57,458 nucleotides of DNA from an uncultured Burkholderiales bacterium (GCA_903842945.1 CAIMNS010000100.1:1-57458), one strand, 5' to 3'; shown: positions 25,316 to 34,866, counted from the stretch's first letter. A program made the numbers and translations. Notes: generated from the letters alone by a model not told the origin.

Positions 25316-27652
25316 ATGAAAAATGCAAGTTCCGTAGCTCGGGTAGAGGACGATTTGCTCTTGAAGGGGCAGGGTCGTTTTGTGGACGACATTGAATTGG
25401 GTGGGATGCTGCATGCCTGCTTTGTCAGAAGTGCTGTGGCACATGCAAAAATCCTCTCCATTCACAAGGACGATGCGCAAGCCTTGTCTGGGGTATTTGG
25501 GATTTACGAGCACAAAGATTTGTGCTCGGTGATCAAAAAAGAACGCATCCCACAAGCGATTCAATCGGCCATGATCAACTTCGATGTGGATCCCTTTTGG
25601 CTGGCCAAGGAGGAGGTATGCTATGTGGGTGAGCCTTTTGCGGTGGTCTTGGCCGATTCTCGTCGAACGGCTGAAGACGCGGCAGCATTGGTCTACATGG
25701 AGTACGACAGTCTGCCCGTGGTGGTGGATCCAAGGCGAGGGCTTCACAAGAGTTCTCCCAAAGCACGGTTGGACTGCGAGAGTAATTTGGTCGCCCACGC
25801 TCGGGTCAATTATGGTGAAACCCAAAAAGCCTTTGAACAAGCGCCTCACCAAATGTCTCAGTTGTTCACGCTCAACAAAGGTGGCGGACACTCCATAGAG
25901 CCAAGAGGCGTGGTGGCGGTTTTTGATCAATTTGAAAAAAAACTAAAGGTATGGGACAGCACCCAAATGCCTCACCGTGCACGTGACTTGTTGGTGCAGT
26001 CCTTGGGGCTTGGCGAGCATCAAGTTCGGGTGATTGCACCCGATGTGGGTGGAGGCTTTGGACCCAAGGCCGTGATCCATCCTGAAGAAATCGTGATACC
26101 AGCTCTTGCAATCCTCTGCGGTCATCCGGTGAAATGGATCGAAGACCGATTGGAGTCCTTCAGTGCAACTGTCTTGGAGCGTTTGCAGTACTGGGACATG
26201 CACGTGGCCTTTGATCATCAGGGCAAACTCTTGGGCATCAGGGGTCATTTGTACCACGACCATGGTGCGTGCACACCCTATGGTGTGGCCTTGCCGTACA
26301 ACGCGGTCACGAATTTGGTAGGGCCCTATGTGTTGCCTGCCTTGGACATTGAAATTTCCTTGTGCTTGACCAACATGGTGCCTGCTACGCCCACACGAGG
26401 AGCGGGAAGACCTCAAGGCACGTTCGTGATGGAGCGGTTTTTGGACAAAATTGCCGATACTTTGAAGTTGGACCGTGCTGAGGTGAGAAGAAGAAACCTC
26501 ATACCCGCTGATGCCATGCCGTACACCGTTCCAATTTTGCAAAGAGATGGATCCGCCATGTGTTATGACACCGGTGACTATTTGGAATCACAAAAAAGGG
26601 CCCTTGAGGCCTTTGACTGGGTGGGCTTCAAGGAGCGCCAACGTGTTGCGCGTGGTTTGGGCAAGTTCATCGGTCTGGGCCTGGCCAATTATGTCGAGGC
26701 GACGGGCAGGGGACCTTTTGAGAGTGGCTCCGTTCGCATCGGTCCTTCTGGGCAAATCGTGGTGACCACTGGAGCGACTGCACAAGGTCAAGGTGTGAAG
26801 ACCATGTTGTCACAAATTGTGGCTGAGCAACTCTGTGTGCAAGCCCATGAAATTGAAGTGCAAGACGGCGATACCGACGCGAGCAGATTGGGTTTTGGGG
26901 CCTTTGCCTCCAGGCAAGCGGTGACCGCGGGCAATGCTGTTTTTCTGGCGGCTGGGTTGATCGCAGAAAAAATCAAATTGGCGGCCAGTGAATTTTTAGA
27001 AGTGTCCAAGGACGATTTGGAGTTCGATCAAGGCTTTGTCAAAGTCAAGGGGGCAGGCGAAATCAAAATGTCCTTTGCGCAAATTGCTAGGAAACTTGCC
27101 GGTGTGCCGGGTTTTGCTTTACCCAAAGGATTGAAACCTGGTTTGGCCGAATTTGTGGATTTTGAGCCTACGGGACTGACCTACACCAACGGGACCCACT
27201 TGGCTGAGGTTGAGGTGGATGTGGAAACGGGTGGGGTTGTGATCCATCGTTACTTGGTCATGCACGACTGTGGTCGCATCATCAATCAAATGATGGTGGA
27301 TGGACAGGTCTTGGGTGGCGTTGTCCATGGCATTGGTGCCACGCTCTTTGAGTGGATGCGCTATGACGAAGAGGGGCAGCCTTTGACGGCCACCTATGCC
27401 GACTATTTGTTGCCCACGGCAGATGTGGTGCCCAGAATTGAAATCATGCACATGGAGTCTCCTACGCCCCTCAATCCTATGGGCGTCAAGGGCGCAGCCG
27501 AGAGTGGCACGATTGGTGCGCCCTCAGCGATCGTGTCAGCCATTGATGATGCCCTGTCCGATTTCAAGCTTGACTTGTGTGATTTGCCCATCACCCCAGC
27601 TAAATTACAGGCCATGATTTCTAAGGCGCATCATCTCAACCTCAGCCATTGA
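25316..27652 (+). CDS. XDH-family hydroxylase, molybdopterin-binding large subunit
   Basis: A 778-residue protein with the full large-subunit layout: N-terminal 'RVEDDLLLKGQGRFVDDI', moco-binding 'VGGGFGPKA', the active-site loop 'TRGAGRP' (the CO-dehydrogenase loop AYRCSFR is absent) and the catalytic Glu in 'VKGAAESGTIGAPSA' near the end. Such enzymes hydroxylate aromatic N-heterocycles, purines, aldehydes or acyl-CoA substrates with water as the oxygen source. M and S subunits follow. The exact substrate cannot be read; the neighbouring UbiD and hydrolase favour a heteroaromatic acid. Confidence 0.92.
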   Translation: MKNASSVARVEDDLLLKGQGRFVDDIELGGMLHACFVRSAVAHAKILSIHKDDAQALSGVFGIYEHKDLCSVIKKERIPQAIQSAMINFDVDPFWLAKEEVCYVGEPFAVVLADSRRTAEDAAALVYMEYDSLPVVVDPRRGLHKSSPKARLDCESNLVAHARVNYGETQKAFEQAPHQMSQLFTLNKGGGHSIEPRGVVAVFDQFEKKLKVWDSTQMPHRARDLLVQSLGLGEHQVRVIAPDVGGGFGPKAVIHPEEIVIPALAILCGHPVKWIEDRLESFSATVLERLQYWDMHVAFDHQGKLLGIRGHLYHDHGACTPYGVALPYNAVTNLVGPYVLPALDIEISLCLTNMVPATPTRGAGRPQGTFVMERFLDKIADTLKLDRAEVRRRNLIPADAMPYTVPILQRDGSAMCYDTGDYLESQKRALEAFDWVGFKERQRVARGLGKFIGLGLANYVEATGRGPFESGSVRIGPSGQIVVTTGATAQGQGVKTMLSQIVAEQLCVQAHEIEVQDGDTDASRLGFGAFASRQAVTAGNAVFLAAGLIAEKIKLAASEFLEVSKDDLEFDQGFVKVKGAGEIKMSFAQIARKLAGVPGFALPKGLKPGLAEFVDFEPTGLTYTNGTHLAEVEVDVETGGVVIHRYLVMHDCGRIINQMMVDGQVLGGVVHGIGATLFEWMRYDEEGQPLTATYADYLLPTADVVPRIEIMHMESPTPLNPMGVKGAAESGTIGAPSAIVSAIDDALSDFKLDLCDLPITPAKLQAMISKAHHLNLSH

Positions 27653-27685
27653 TGCTGAACCCATGAACGAATCATTGAGAACATC

Positions 27686-28561
27686 TTGAAAGCTGCAAAT
27701 TTTGACTACCACGCACCCAGCACACTGGATGAGGCCTTGGCGTTGTTGTCCCATCTTGAAAACGCCAGAGTGCTAGCCGGTGGTCAGTCCTTGATGCCCA
27801 TGCTCAATTTAAGGTTGGGGGGCTTTGATCATTTGATTGATTTAGGTCGAGTTGCTGAATTGAGTGCCATCGAAAAAGTCTCAGGAGCCTACAAAATCGG
27901 GGCCATGGTCAGGCAAAGAGAGATTGAAAAATTTTCTGGTTTTGAAAAAGAAGTGCCCCTCTTGTACCAAGCGATACGTTATGTAGGACACCAACAAACG
28001 AGAAACCGGGGCACCATTGGCGGGAGCATTTGTCATTTGGATCCCTCCGCTGAGTTGCCACTGGTGGCCTTGACGATGGACGCCAGACTAGAGGTGGCCA
28101 GTACAAGGGGCAGAAGACAAATTGAATTCAAGGATTTTTTCTCAAGTCTTCTCAGTTCGGTGCTCACCGCGGACGAAATCTTGACGCGGATTTACATGCC
28201 GTTTTCTCATGCGAAAGACTGTTGTGTCTTCCTGGAGTTTTCAAGAAGGCCCGCTGACTTCTCTATTTCATCGGTGGCTGTGGTGTTGCGACTCGATGCG
28301 CAAGAAAAAATAGAACAATTGAAAATAGGTATTGGCGGACTGGGCCCCACCGCTGTTCGTTTGTACCAGCTAGAGGAAAAATACAAAGGTGAAGCTTGGT
28401 CTGAGAGCATCCTTGATGACATCCTTTCGCAGATCAAAACATTGCCAGGTGAAGGGGACTTGGACAACACGGCCGCCTACCGCAATGTGCTGGCACAAGT
28501 GCTGGTCAAACGCGCTTTGACCCAGGCCCTTCAAATGAACAAGGAGCCCGTCCATGGCTAA
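27686..28561 (+). CDS. XDH-family hydroxylase, FAD-binding medium subunit
   Basis: A 291-residue protein. 'AGGQSLMPMLNLRL' binds the FAD pyrophosphate and 'NRGTIGGSICHLDPSAELP' is the second flavin motif; the CO-dehydrogenase C-terminal domain follows. The start is a TTG at 27686 with GAG six bases upstream. No in-frame ATG lies between it and the previous gene, and 'KAANFDYH' is the normal family N-terminus. It passes electrons from the 2Fe-2S subunit to an external acceptor. The last eight bases overlap the start of the small subunit. Confidence 0.92.
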   Translation: MKAANFDYHAPSTLDEALALLSHLENARVLAGGQSLMPMLNLRLGGFDHLIDLGRVAELSAIEKVSGAYKIGAMVRQREIEKFSGFEKEVPLLYQAIRYVGHQQTRNRGTIGGSICHLDPSAELPLVALTMDARLEVASTRGRRQIEFKDFFSSLLSSVLTADEILTRIYMPFSHAKDCCVFLEFSRRPADFSISSVAVVLRLDAQEKIEQLKIGIGGLGPTAVRLYQLEEKYKGEAWSESILDDILSQIKTLPGEGDLDNTAAYRNVLAQVLVKRALTQALQMNKEPVHG

Positions 28562-29051
28562 GCATCTCATCGAATTAACGGTCAATGATCAACGCCATTC
28601 AAGAACTGTCGACAGCGCATTGAACTTGGTGGATTTTTTGAGAAATGAAATTGGATTAAAAGGCACGCACATTGGGTGCGAGCATGGGGTATGCGGTGCA
28701 TGTACGGTGTTGGTGGATCAAAAGACGGTGCGTGGTTGTTTGATGTTGGCGGTTCAAGCCAATGGTCAGCATGTTCAAACCATCGAGTCCATTGCCAATG
28801 CAGATGGATCTTTGTCAGAGATTCAAATCAAAATGAAAGAACACCATGGATTGCAATGCGGGTTTTGCACCCCTGGTGTGGTGATGACCATCAAGGAATT
28901 GATGGCAGAGAGCAAAGGGCACGTCTTGAGTGAGGAGCAAGTCAGGGCCGCTTTATCAGGTAACCTGTGTCGATGTACAGGGTATCAAGGCATGGTAGAT
29001 GCGGCCCTGGACTTGATCAATCACCAAGCCAGTGAAGCAGTGAAGCAGTGA
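28554..29051 (+). CDS. XDH-family hydroxylase, 2Fe-2S small subunit
   Basis: A 165-residue protein with a plant-type ferredoxin cluster ('GCEHGVCGACTVL' and a later Cys in 'RGCLML') and a C-terminal second cluster ('CGFCTPG' and 'CRCTGYQ'). It relays electrons from molybdopterin to FAD. The L-M-S order differs from the M-S-L order of the second copy at 49.6-53.5 kb, so the two sets are not a simple duplication. Confidence 0.95.
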   Translation: MAKHLIELTVNDQRHSRTVDSALNLVDFLRNEIGLKGTHIGCEHGVCGACTVLVDQKTVRGCLMLAVQANGQHVQTIESIANADGSLSEIQIKMKEHHGLQCGFCTPGVVMTIKELMAESKGHVLSEEQVRAALSGNLCRCTGYQGMVDAALDLINHQASEAVKQ

Positions 29052-29078
29052 AGATGGTTATCCAATGAAAGCACGACG

Positions 29079-30044
29079 ATGAAATACTTTTTACAAATCG
29101 GTTTACTTTTAGCAGGACTTGTTTGTTCAGCATTTGCTCAGGACTATCCCAGTCGTCCTGTCAAGGTGATCGTGACCTACCCGCCAGGTGGGGGCGCTGA
29201 CGTGACAGCGCGTATCGTAGGTCAAAGGCTCTCAGAGCTATGGAAACAACCTGTGCTCATTGAAAACAAGCCAGGAGGTGGTGGTAATGTAGGGGCGGAC
29301 TTCGTCTACCATGCACAAGCCGATGGATACACTTTGCTCTTGGTCTCAGCTTCCCAAGTTGGCAATGCAGCGCTTTTGGAGAAGACCACCTTTGATCTGG
29401 TCAGTGACTTTGCCCCGATTGGATTGGTCAGTTCCTCCCCAATTGTGATCGCCGTCAACAACCGGGTCAAAGCCAACACCTTCAAAGAGTTCATTGCTCT
29501 TTTGAAATCAGAGGCAGGTAAGATGGATTACGCCAGTTGCGGTATTGCCACGACGCATCACTTTGCCATGGAGTTGCTCAAGTATCAAACCGGCACCAAG
29601 GCGCAACACATTCCCTATAAGTGCGCCTCTGCTGTCAACGATTTGCTCGGTAATCAGTTGGATGTGATTGCGGTGACCTTGCCTCCAGCACTACCTTTTA
29701 TTCAGCAAGGCAAAATGCGAGCTTTGGCGGTCACCAGCGCAAAGCGTTCCCCCAATGCCCCAAGCATCCCAACGGTGAGCGAGTCTGGTATGGCTGAGCT
29801 CAAGGATTACGCGGTCGAAAATTATTATGGTTTGGTCGCGCACGCGGGGACTTTCAAAGCTTTGATGAAAAAGCTGGAGGCCGATATCAAGGCCGTTTCA
29901 CTCGATCCTGCCATTCAAAATAAATTGGCTGGCGCAGGGTTGGATACGTTTTACAAGACGCCTGAGCAGACCTTGTCCTTGCTATCAAGCGATATCGATT
30001 TTTATAAAAAAATGTCCAAAATAGCCAATATCAAACAAGAATAA
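29079..30044 (+). CDS. Bug/TctC substrate-binding protein
   Basis: A 321-residue precursor with a signal ending near 'CSAFAQD'. The motif 'TYPPGGGADVTARI' is typical. The usual hinge 'HIPYKG' reads 'HIPYKCASAVNDLLG', a Gly-to-Cys change that leaves an unusual free Cys near the ligand cleft. It follows the XDH small subunit by 27 nt and is followed by another, clearly different TctC. The Cys might alter ligand choice or be neutral. Confidence 0.92.
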   Translation: MKYFLQIGLLLAGLVCSAFAQDYPSRPVKVIVTYPPGGGADVTARIVGQRLSELWKQPVLIENKPGGGGNVGADFVYHAQADGYTLLLVSASQVGNAALLEKTTFDLVSDFAPIGLVSSSPIVIAVNNRVKANTFKEFIALLKSEAGKMDYASCGIATTHHFAMELLKYQTGTKAQHIPYKCASAVNDLLGNQLDVIAVTLPPALPFIQQGKMRALAVTSAKRSPNAPSIPTVSESGMAELKDYAVENYYGLVAHAGTFKALMKKLEADIKAVSLDPAIQNKLAGAGLDTFYKTPEQTLSLLSSDIDFYKKMSKIANIKQE

Positions 30045-30078
30045 GAACTCAGCTAGGACACGCTCAATCAACTTTTTC

Positions 30079-31092
30079 ATGGATCAAAAAAAACCTATGT
30101 TTAAAAGCTCTCTTCAGATCAAGACTTGTTCTTGGCTCATGCTTTTTTTGATGTCTGGTGCATGGATGTGCAGTGGGTATGCACAATCCCTTGCGTCTGC
30201 CTATCCGAACAAAGCTGTAAAGTTGATCATCCCAAGTCCTCCTGGAGGGGGAACGGATGTGTTGGCGCGAATGATCGCTACCAAGCTCAGTGAAAAATGG
30301 TCCCAGCCTGTGGTGGTGGAGAGCCGAGCGGGGGCTGGAGGTAACATTGCCGCAGAATTTGTTTACAAGGCACCTCCTGATGGCTACACCTTGATGTTGG
30401 CTCATCCAGCACCTCTGGTCATCAACAAAACGCTGTACTCAAAAATCACCTATGACCCCGAACAGTTTACTCCCATCACCGTGGTGGCATCTGTGCCGAA
30501 CGTGCTGGTGACCAAAGCAGGCGGATCGATACAAAATTTACAGCAACTGATCAATGCGGCAAAAGCAGCGCCGGATAAATTGAACTATGCATCAGGAGCT
30601 ATTGGCTCCCCCTCCTCACTGACCCCTGATTTGTTCAAGTACATGACCGGTGTGAAGATCGTTGGGATTCCTTTTCAAGGCAGTGCGCCGGCCTTGATGG
30701 CCCTTTTGGGTGCTCAAGTTGACATGTTGTTTGTCGAGCTGAGTACAGCCTTACCGCATATTCGTTCTGGAAAGCTAAAAGCCATCGCTGTGGCCAGTGA
30801 AAAAAGAAGTTCCTTGTTGCCAGAAACGCCAACTCTTGCTGAAACCCTGCCGGGTTTCAGCGCAGCTGTTTGGTTCGGTATTGTCGGTCCTCCAAAACTG
30901 GCTTCATCAATTGCCGACATGTGGGCGCACGCTGTGGCAGAGACCTTGAGAATGCCAGACGTTGCCAAACAACTGGCTGAGTTGAGCATGGAGCCCGTTG
31001 CAAGCACGCCCTTGGAATTGGCACAGTACATGCAAGACGAGAGCAAGCGCTGGAGTTCGGTGATCAAAATGAGTGGTTCGAAAGTCGATTGA
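30079..31092 (+). CDS. Bug/TctC substrate-binding protein
   Basis: A 337-residue precursor; the start may be the ATG at 30079 or at 30097, neither with a strong ribosome site. The signal ends near 'SGYAQS'. The Bug motif is 'PSPPGGGTDVLARM', then 'VVESRAGAGGNIAAEFVY' and 'GIPFQGSAPALMALLGAQVD'. It sits between the other TctC and the nitrilase gene. Similarity to its neighbour at 29079 is only moderate, so the pair is old. Confidence 0.9.
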   Translation: MDQKKPMFKSSLQIKTCSWLMLFLMSGAWMCSGYAQSLASAYPNKAVKLIIPSPPGGGTDVLARMIATKLSEKWSQPVVVESRAGAGGNIAAEFVYKAPPDGYTLMLAHPAPLVINKTLYSKITYDPEQFTPITVVASVPNVLVTKAGGSIQNLQQLINAAKAAPDKLNYASGAIGSPSSLTPDLFKYMTGVKIVGIPFQGSAPALMALLGAQVDMLFVELSTALPHIRSGKLKAIAVASEKRSSLLPETPTLAETLPGFSAAVWFGIVGPPKLASSIADMWAHAVAETLRMPDVAKQLAELSMEPVASTPLELAQYMQDESKRWSSVIKMSGSKVD

Positions 31093-31122
31093 CCTTAAGA
31101 ACTGCTGTTCAAAATTTAAATC

Positions 31123-32814
31123 ATGACACGTGTAAAACCTTCTCACAAGACCCGGATTGCTTGTTGTCAAATTTCATTGGTTCCCGATGAGAATTTAAAT
31201 TTGATCCAATGTTTGAACATGATTGATCAAGCCAGCAGTGTGGGGCCTGATTTGATCGTCTTGCCTGAGATGTCGAATTGGTCTGCAGGTTTGGTCAAGT
31301 CTAAGTCTGATGCACTCGCTCATGGTGTGACGATGCAGGGGCCGTTTTTGTCTGCCATCGCTGAGAAAGCAAGAGCGCATGGTTGTTTCATTGCCATTGG
31401 CGTGATTGAGCGCTTGGAAGAAGAGACGTTCATCACCAGTGTCATCATCTCAGCAGAAAAAAAGATCGTTCTTAAATACCAAAAGCAAATACCCTTTGGG
31501 CCTCAAATTGCATGGGCCACTCCAGGGCGCACTGGCAACCCCGTGGTTCAATTGCCTTTTGCTCGGGTGGGTCTTTATATTTGTGCAGATGGCTTGATCC
31601 CAGAGACGACACGTGTGCTTGCATTGAGTGGCGCTCAATTGCTGATCAACACCTTGCATTCTGGAGGATCGGATGAAACGCATTTGCACGTCCCTGCTCG
31701 TGCTTATGAAAACCAGGTTTGGATCGCCAGTGCGAACAAAGTCGGTCAAAGAGATCTGGGCGCTTTGGATCGTTTCAGCGGTGGCAGTCAAATTGTCTCT
31801 CCCCGTGGCGACGTGGTCGCCCGAGCCGATGCTTTGAACGACTCGTTTGTATGGGCCGATGTGGACTTCAATGACCCAGAGTTTTTGCCAGTCAAGGAAA
31901 ATAAACTCTTTAAACTCAGGCGTCCTGAGTGCTATGCAGATCTTTTGAAAAAGCCAAGCTACCCATCGGGCACCCATCAGAGCAAAGGGCCAGCCTCTCT
32001 TGGCGTGGCGGTGCTTCAGCCCAAAGGCTTTGGTACCGAAGCTTTGCATGCTGCCCTTCAAGAGTGCGCTCAGGTGGTGCTGGAAAAAGGTGCCAGGCTG
32101 GTGGTGTTGCCGCAATTGATCATGCATGACCTAAAGGCACAAGATTTCGACCCCGTCAATGCAGCGCTCCTGGACATCAAAGCCCTTCAAGAGGTCCAAG
32201 CAACCGCACGAAAGACCTCCTGTTGGATGGTCTTCTCATCCATCAAAGTCAGTGCCCGACACGCTACAAAATATGACCTTTGTATGGATTTGATTGATCC
32301 TACAGGTGCTGTTCATGGAACACAAATTCAAATTCATGTGTCAGAACAGACGCGTCATTGGGCATGTGAAGGCTCTGAATTCAAGGTGTTTCAAACACCC
32401 ATCGGTCGTATCGGACTCTTAGGTGGCTTGGATGCTCAGATCTTGGAGTCTTTTAGAGTCTTGACCTATTTGGGTGTTCAAGTGGTGTGTGTGAGTGGAT
32501 CCATTGAAAATGACAAGGAAGTGGACTTGGGCCTGAGGGAGAGGGTGGCTGAAAACAGAGTTCACATCATGTTTGCCAGTCGAAGTGATGCACCATGCAC
32601 CAAAGGGTCGGTGATCGTTCAAGCGAGTGCTTACCCCAGTGAGCCGCATTGGAGGGTGCGTTTCCCGGATGTGCTCTGTATCAAATCGGATGAAACGCAA
32701 TTGTGTGCAAGTTTGGATCTCTTGGCGACCAATGACAAAACCGTGGCAGCTCTAGGCTGTGATTTGCTCTTGAGTCCCCTGCACGATCAATATCAAAGCC
32801 TGCATCAACACTGA
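31123..32814 (+). CDS. Tandem carbon-nitrogen hydrolase (nitrilase superfamily), second domain catalytically degenerate
   Basis: A 563-residue fusion of two nitrilase-fold domains. Domain 1 (about 10-250) keeps the triad: Glu49 ('LPEM'), Lys121 ('YQKQIPF') and Cys154 ('YICADG'). Domain 2 (about 293-550) has the fold pattern but lost all three: 'LPQL' (Gln331), no Lys in 'QIQIHVSE', and Gly434-Gly435 in place of the Cys. Family members cleave amide or nitrile C-N bonds in small cytosolic molecules. Single domains of about 270 residues are the norm, so this looks like an active domain with a regulatory or structural partner. It would fit deamidation after ring opening. Confidence 0.88.
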   Translation: MTRVKPSHKTRIACCQISLVPDENLNLIQCLNMIDQASSVGPDLIVLPEMSNWSAGLVKSKSDALAHGVTMQGPFLSAIAEKARAHGCFIAIGVIERLEEETFITSVIISAEKKIVLKYQKQIPFGPQIAWATPGRTGNPVVQLPFARVGLYICADGLIPETTRVLALSGAQLLINTLHSGGSDETHLHVPARAYENQVWIASANKVGQRDLGALDRFSGGSQIVSPRGDVVARADALNDSFVWADVDFNDPEFLPVKENKLFKLRRPECYADLLKKPSYPSGTHQSKGPASLGVAVLQPKGFGTEALHAALQECAQVVLEKGARLVVLPQLIMHDLKAQDFDPVNAALLDIKALQEVQATARKTSCWMVFSSIKVSARHATKYDLCMDLIDPTGAVHGTQIQIHVSEQTRHWACEGSEFKVFQTPIGRIGLLGGLDAQILESFRVLTYLGVQVVCVSGSIENDKEVDLGLRERVAENRVHIMFASRSDAPCTKGSVIVQASAYPSEPHWRVRFPDVLCIKSDETQLCASLDLLATNDKTVAALGCDLLLSPLHDQYQSLHQH

Positions 32815-32881
32815 GGGTCATTGGCCTGGTCGTTTGAGCTGGAATTGAATGTAGGTATGATTTTTTAACTGGAGTTTGGGT

Positions 32882-33580
32882 TTGATAAATAAGCAAATAG
32901 ACAGTTGTGATCAAGCAGTCGAAGGTGTCTTTGATGGCGCTAGCATCATGCTTGGTGGATTTGGTAACGCTGGGATGCCGGGTCAATTGATCGATGCACT
33001 TCGACGAAAGGCAGTCAAAAACTTAACGATCATCAGCAATGGAGCGGGAACGGGGCCATTTGCTTTGGGCGCTCTTTTTGCTGAGGGGTTGGCCAGAAAA
33101 CTCATCGCCTCTTATCCTGCGCCAACAGCTACAGGGTTTAGAGATCTTTACTTAAAAGGGGAAGTCGAGTTGGAGTTGGTCCCGCAGGGCAGTTTGGTTG
33201 AACGTATCCGTTGCGGCGGCAATGGATTGGGTGGCTTTTATACCCCAACCGGTGCGGGAACAGAATTGGCGCACGGCAAGGAGACTCGAACCATGAATGG
33301 TCGCGAACATGTGCTCGAACTCGCTTTAAGAGCAGATTTTGTTTTCTTGAAAGCCCACTTGGGAGACCGTTTTGGAAACCTGTCTTACAGAGGCACCATG
33401 CGCAATTTCAACATGGTCATGGCCAGTGCGGGTGACAGAGTCTTTGCTGAGGTGGACCACTTGGTTCCAGCTGGGGACATCCAGCCAGACAATGTTCACA
33501 CCCCAGGTATTTTTGTGGATCACGTGATTGAGGTCGCTCGGCTGCCTAAATTATTAGAGCTTCCAAAGGAGGGTTCATGA
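32882..33580 (+). CDS. 3-oxoacid/3-oxoadipate CoA-transferase-like subunit A
   Basis: The product is 232 residues starting at the TTG at 32882, with GGAG seven bases upstream and the typical PcaI-like N-terminus 'INKQID'; the track's TTG at 32876 is less well placed. 'GASIMLGGFGNAGMP', 'TIISNGAG' and 'VELVPQGSL.ERIR' are class I CoA-transferase alpha motifs. With subunit B it would move CoA from succinyl-CoA or acetyl-CoA to a pathway acid. ATGA overlap with the B gene shows coupling. Confidence 0.92.
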   Translation: MINKQIDSCDQAVEGVFDGASIMLGGFGNAGMPGQLIDALRRKAVKNLTIISNGAGTGPFALGALFAEGLARKLIASYPAPTATGFRDLYLKGEVELELVPQGSLVERIRCGGNGLGGFYTPTGAGTELAHGKETRTMNGREHVLELALRADFVFLKAHLGDRFGNLSYRGTMRNFNMVMASAGDRVFAEVDHLVPAGDIQPDNVHTPGIFVDHVIEVARLPKLLELPKEGS

Positions 33581-34278
33581 TGGGAAATTTGTCTAGAGAT
33601 GGTATTGCATGGAGAATTGCAAGGGATTTGCATGAGGGAAGTTATGTCAATTTGGGGGTAGGCATACCCGTCTTGGTCTCTAACTATTTGGACCCAAATC
33701 AGGAAATCTTTTTGCACAGTGAAAACGGTATTTTGGGCGTGGGCCCCAAACCTGACAAGGAGAGCCTTGATTTGGACTTGATCAGCGCTGGCAAGGGTTT
33801 TTGTACCCTTGCGCTGGGGGCCAGTTTGTTTGATCAACAAATCTCTTTTACCATGATGCGAGGTGGACACTTGACGCATGCCATTTTGGGAGCCCTTGAG
33901 GTGGCTGAAAATGGAGACTTTGCCAATTGGAAAGTCCCGGGTGAGGCTGTCCCTGGCGTAGGTGGCGCGATGGATTTGGCCATAGGATCCCCCAATATTT
34001 ATGTGGCCATGACCCATGTGAGCAACAAAGGTCAACCTAAGATCGTTCGCCGCTGTGCAGCTCCTCTAACAGCCCAACAGTGTGTGAAGAGAATTTACAG
34101 TGATATTGCTGTGATCGACTTGACACCGCAAGGTTTGGTTCTGATGGAGTACATGCCGGGTTTTGATCCTGTCAAAATTCAATCGATGACAGAGGCGTCC
34201 TTGAGGGTGTCAGAGCATTGTCGCGAAATGGTCATTCCTCAAACGGCTTCCAATGGGGCCAAGTTGTATCAATCTTAA
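33577..34278 (+). CDS. 3-oxoacid/3-oxoadipate CoA-transferase-like subunit B
   Basis: A 233-residue protein with the class I beta-subunit motif 'LHSENGILGVG'; Glu49 there is the residue that forms the CoA thioester intermediate. 'GGHLTHAILGALEV' and 'GAMDLAIG' are also conserved. A strong GGAGG precedes the two possible ATG codons (33577 and 33580). It pairs with the preceding gene and lies 15 nt before the BCCP gene, linking CoA activation with the carboxylase genes. Confidence 0.92.
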   Translation: MMGNLSRDGIAWRIARDLHEGSYVNLGVGIPVLVSNYLDPNQEIFLHSENGILGVGPKPDKESLDLDLISAGKGFCTLALGASLFDQQISFTMMRGGHLTHAILGALEVAENGDFANWKVPGEAVPGVGGAMDLAIGSPNIYVAMTHVSNKGQPKIVRRCAAPLTAQQCVKRIYSDIAVIDLTPQGLVLMEYMPGFDPVKIQSMTEASLRVSEHCREMVIPQTASNGAKLYQS

Positions 34279-34293
34279 ATTTCAAGGCGAAAC

Positions 34294-34815
34294 GTGAGTA
34301 AATCTGATATTCCACTGAACGATGCTGAAGTTCAAAACATCAAAAAAATCATCTCTACATTCAATGATTCAAGTCTGAATTATTTGGATCTTGAGTTGGG
34401 AGACTTAAAAATAAAAATTGGCAAGGGCAACTTGCCAACTCAACCCACGGTGCTGTCGCCAAGTGCTGCGGCCCCTGAAGCTTCATCTTTGCAAGTGCCA
34501 CCCTTTCAAGCGCCAAATGGCTCACTTTCGTCGCGAGCCACTGTGCTTGATGAAGCGCTCAGCTTGGGTCCCGATGAGGTCCACATCAAATCGCCCTTGG
34601 TGGGTCGTTATTACTCGCAGGCTGAGCCTGGGGCAAAAAAGTATGTGGAATTAGGCACCCTTGTGCTGGCGGATACGACGGTGGCCTTGATTGAGGCCAT
34701 GAAAATGTTCAACGCAGTTCCTTCAGGCGTGCAGGGGCATGTTTCTAAAATTTGCGTGACCGATGGTGAGTTGGTTGAGTATGGCCAGATCTTGTTTCAT
34801 GTCAAAGTGAAATAG
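34294..34815 (+). CDS. Biotin carboxyl carrier protein
   Basis: A 173-residue protein from a GTG with AAGG six bases upstream. The N-terminal half resembles AccB ('IKKIISTFNDSSLNYLDLELGDLKIKIGKG'), then a Pro/Ala-rich linker (about 47-95), then a biotinyl domain with Lys137 in 'IEAMKMFN'. It carries carboxybiotin between the carboxylase and carboxyltransferase encoded next. No accA or accD is nearby, so despite the AccB look it probably serves this catabolic carboxylase. Confidence 0.9.
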   Translation: MSKSDIPLNDAEVQNIKKIISTFNDSSLNYLDLELGDLKIKIGKGNLPTQPTVLSPSAAAPEASSLQVPPFQAPNGSLSSRATVLDEALSLGPDEVHIKSPLVGRYYSQAEPGAKKYVELGTLVLADTTVALIEAMKMFNAVPSGVQGHVSKICVTDGELVEYGQILFHVKVK

Positions 34816-34866
34816 AGTTGTCTGAATTGACCCAAGTGTTTTAACCCGCGAGTATGATTTTTGACC

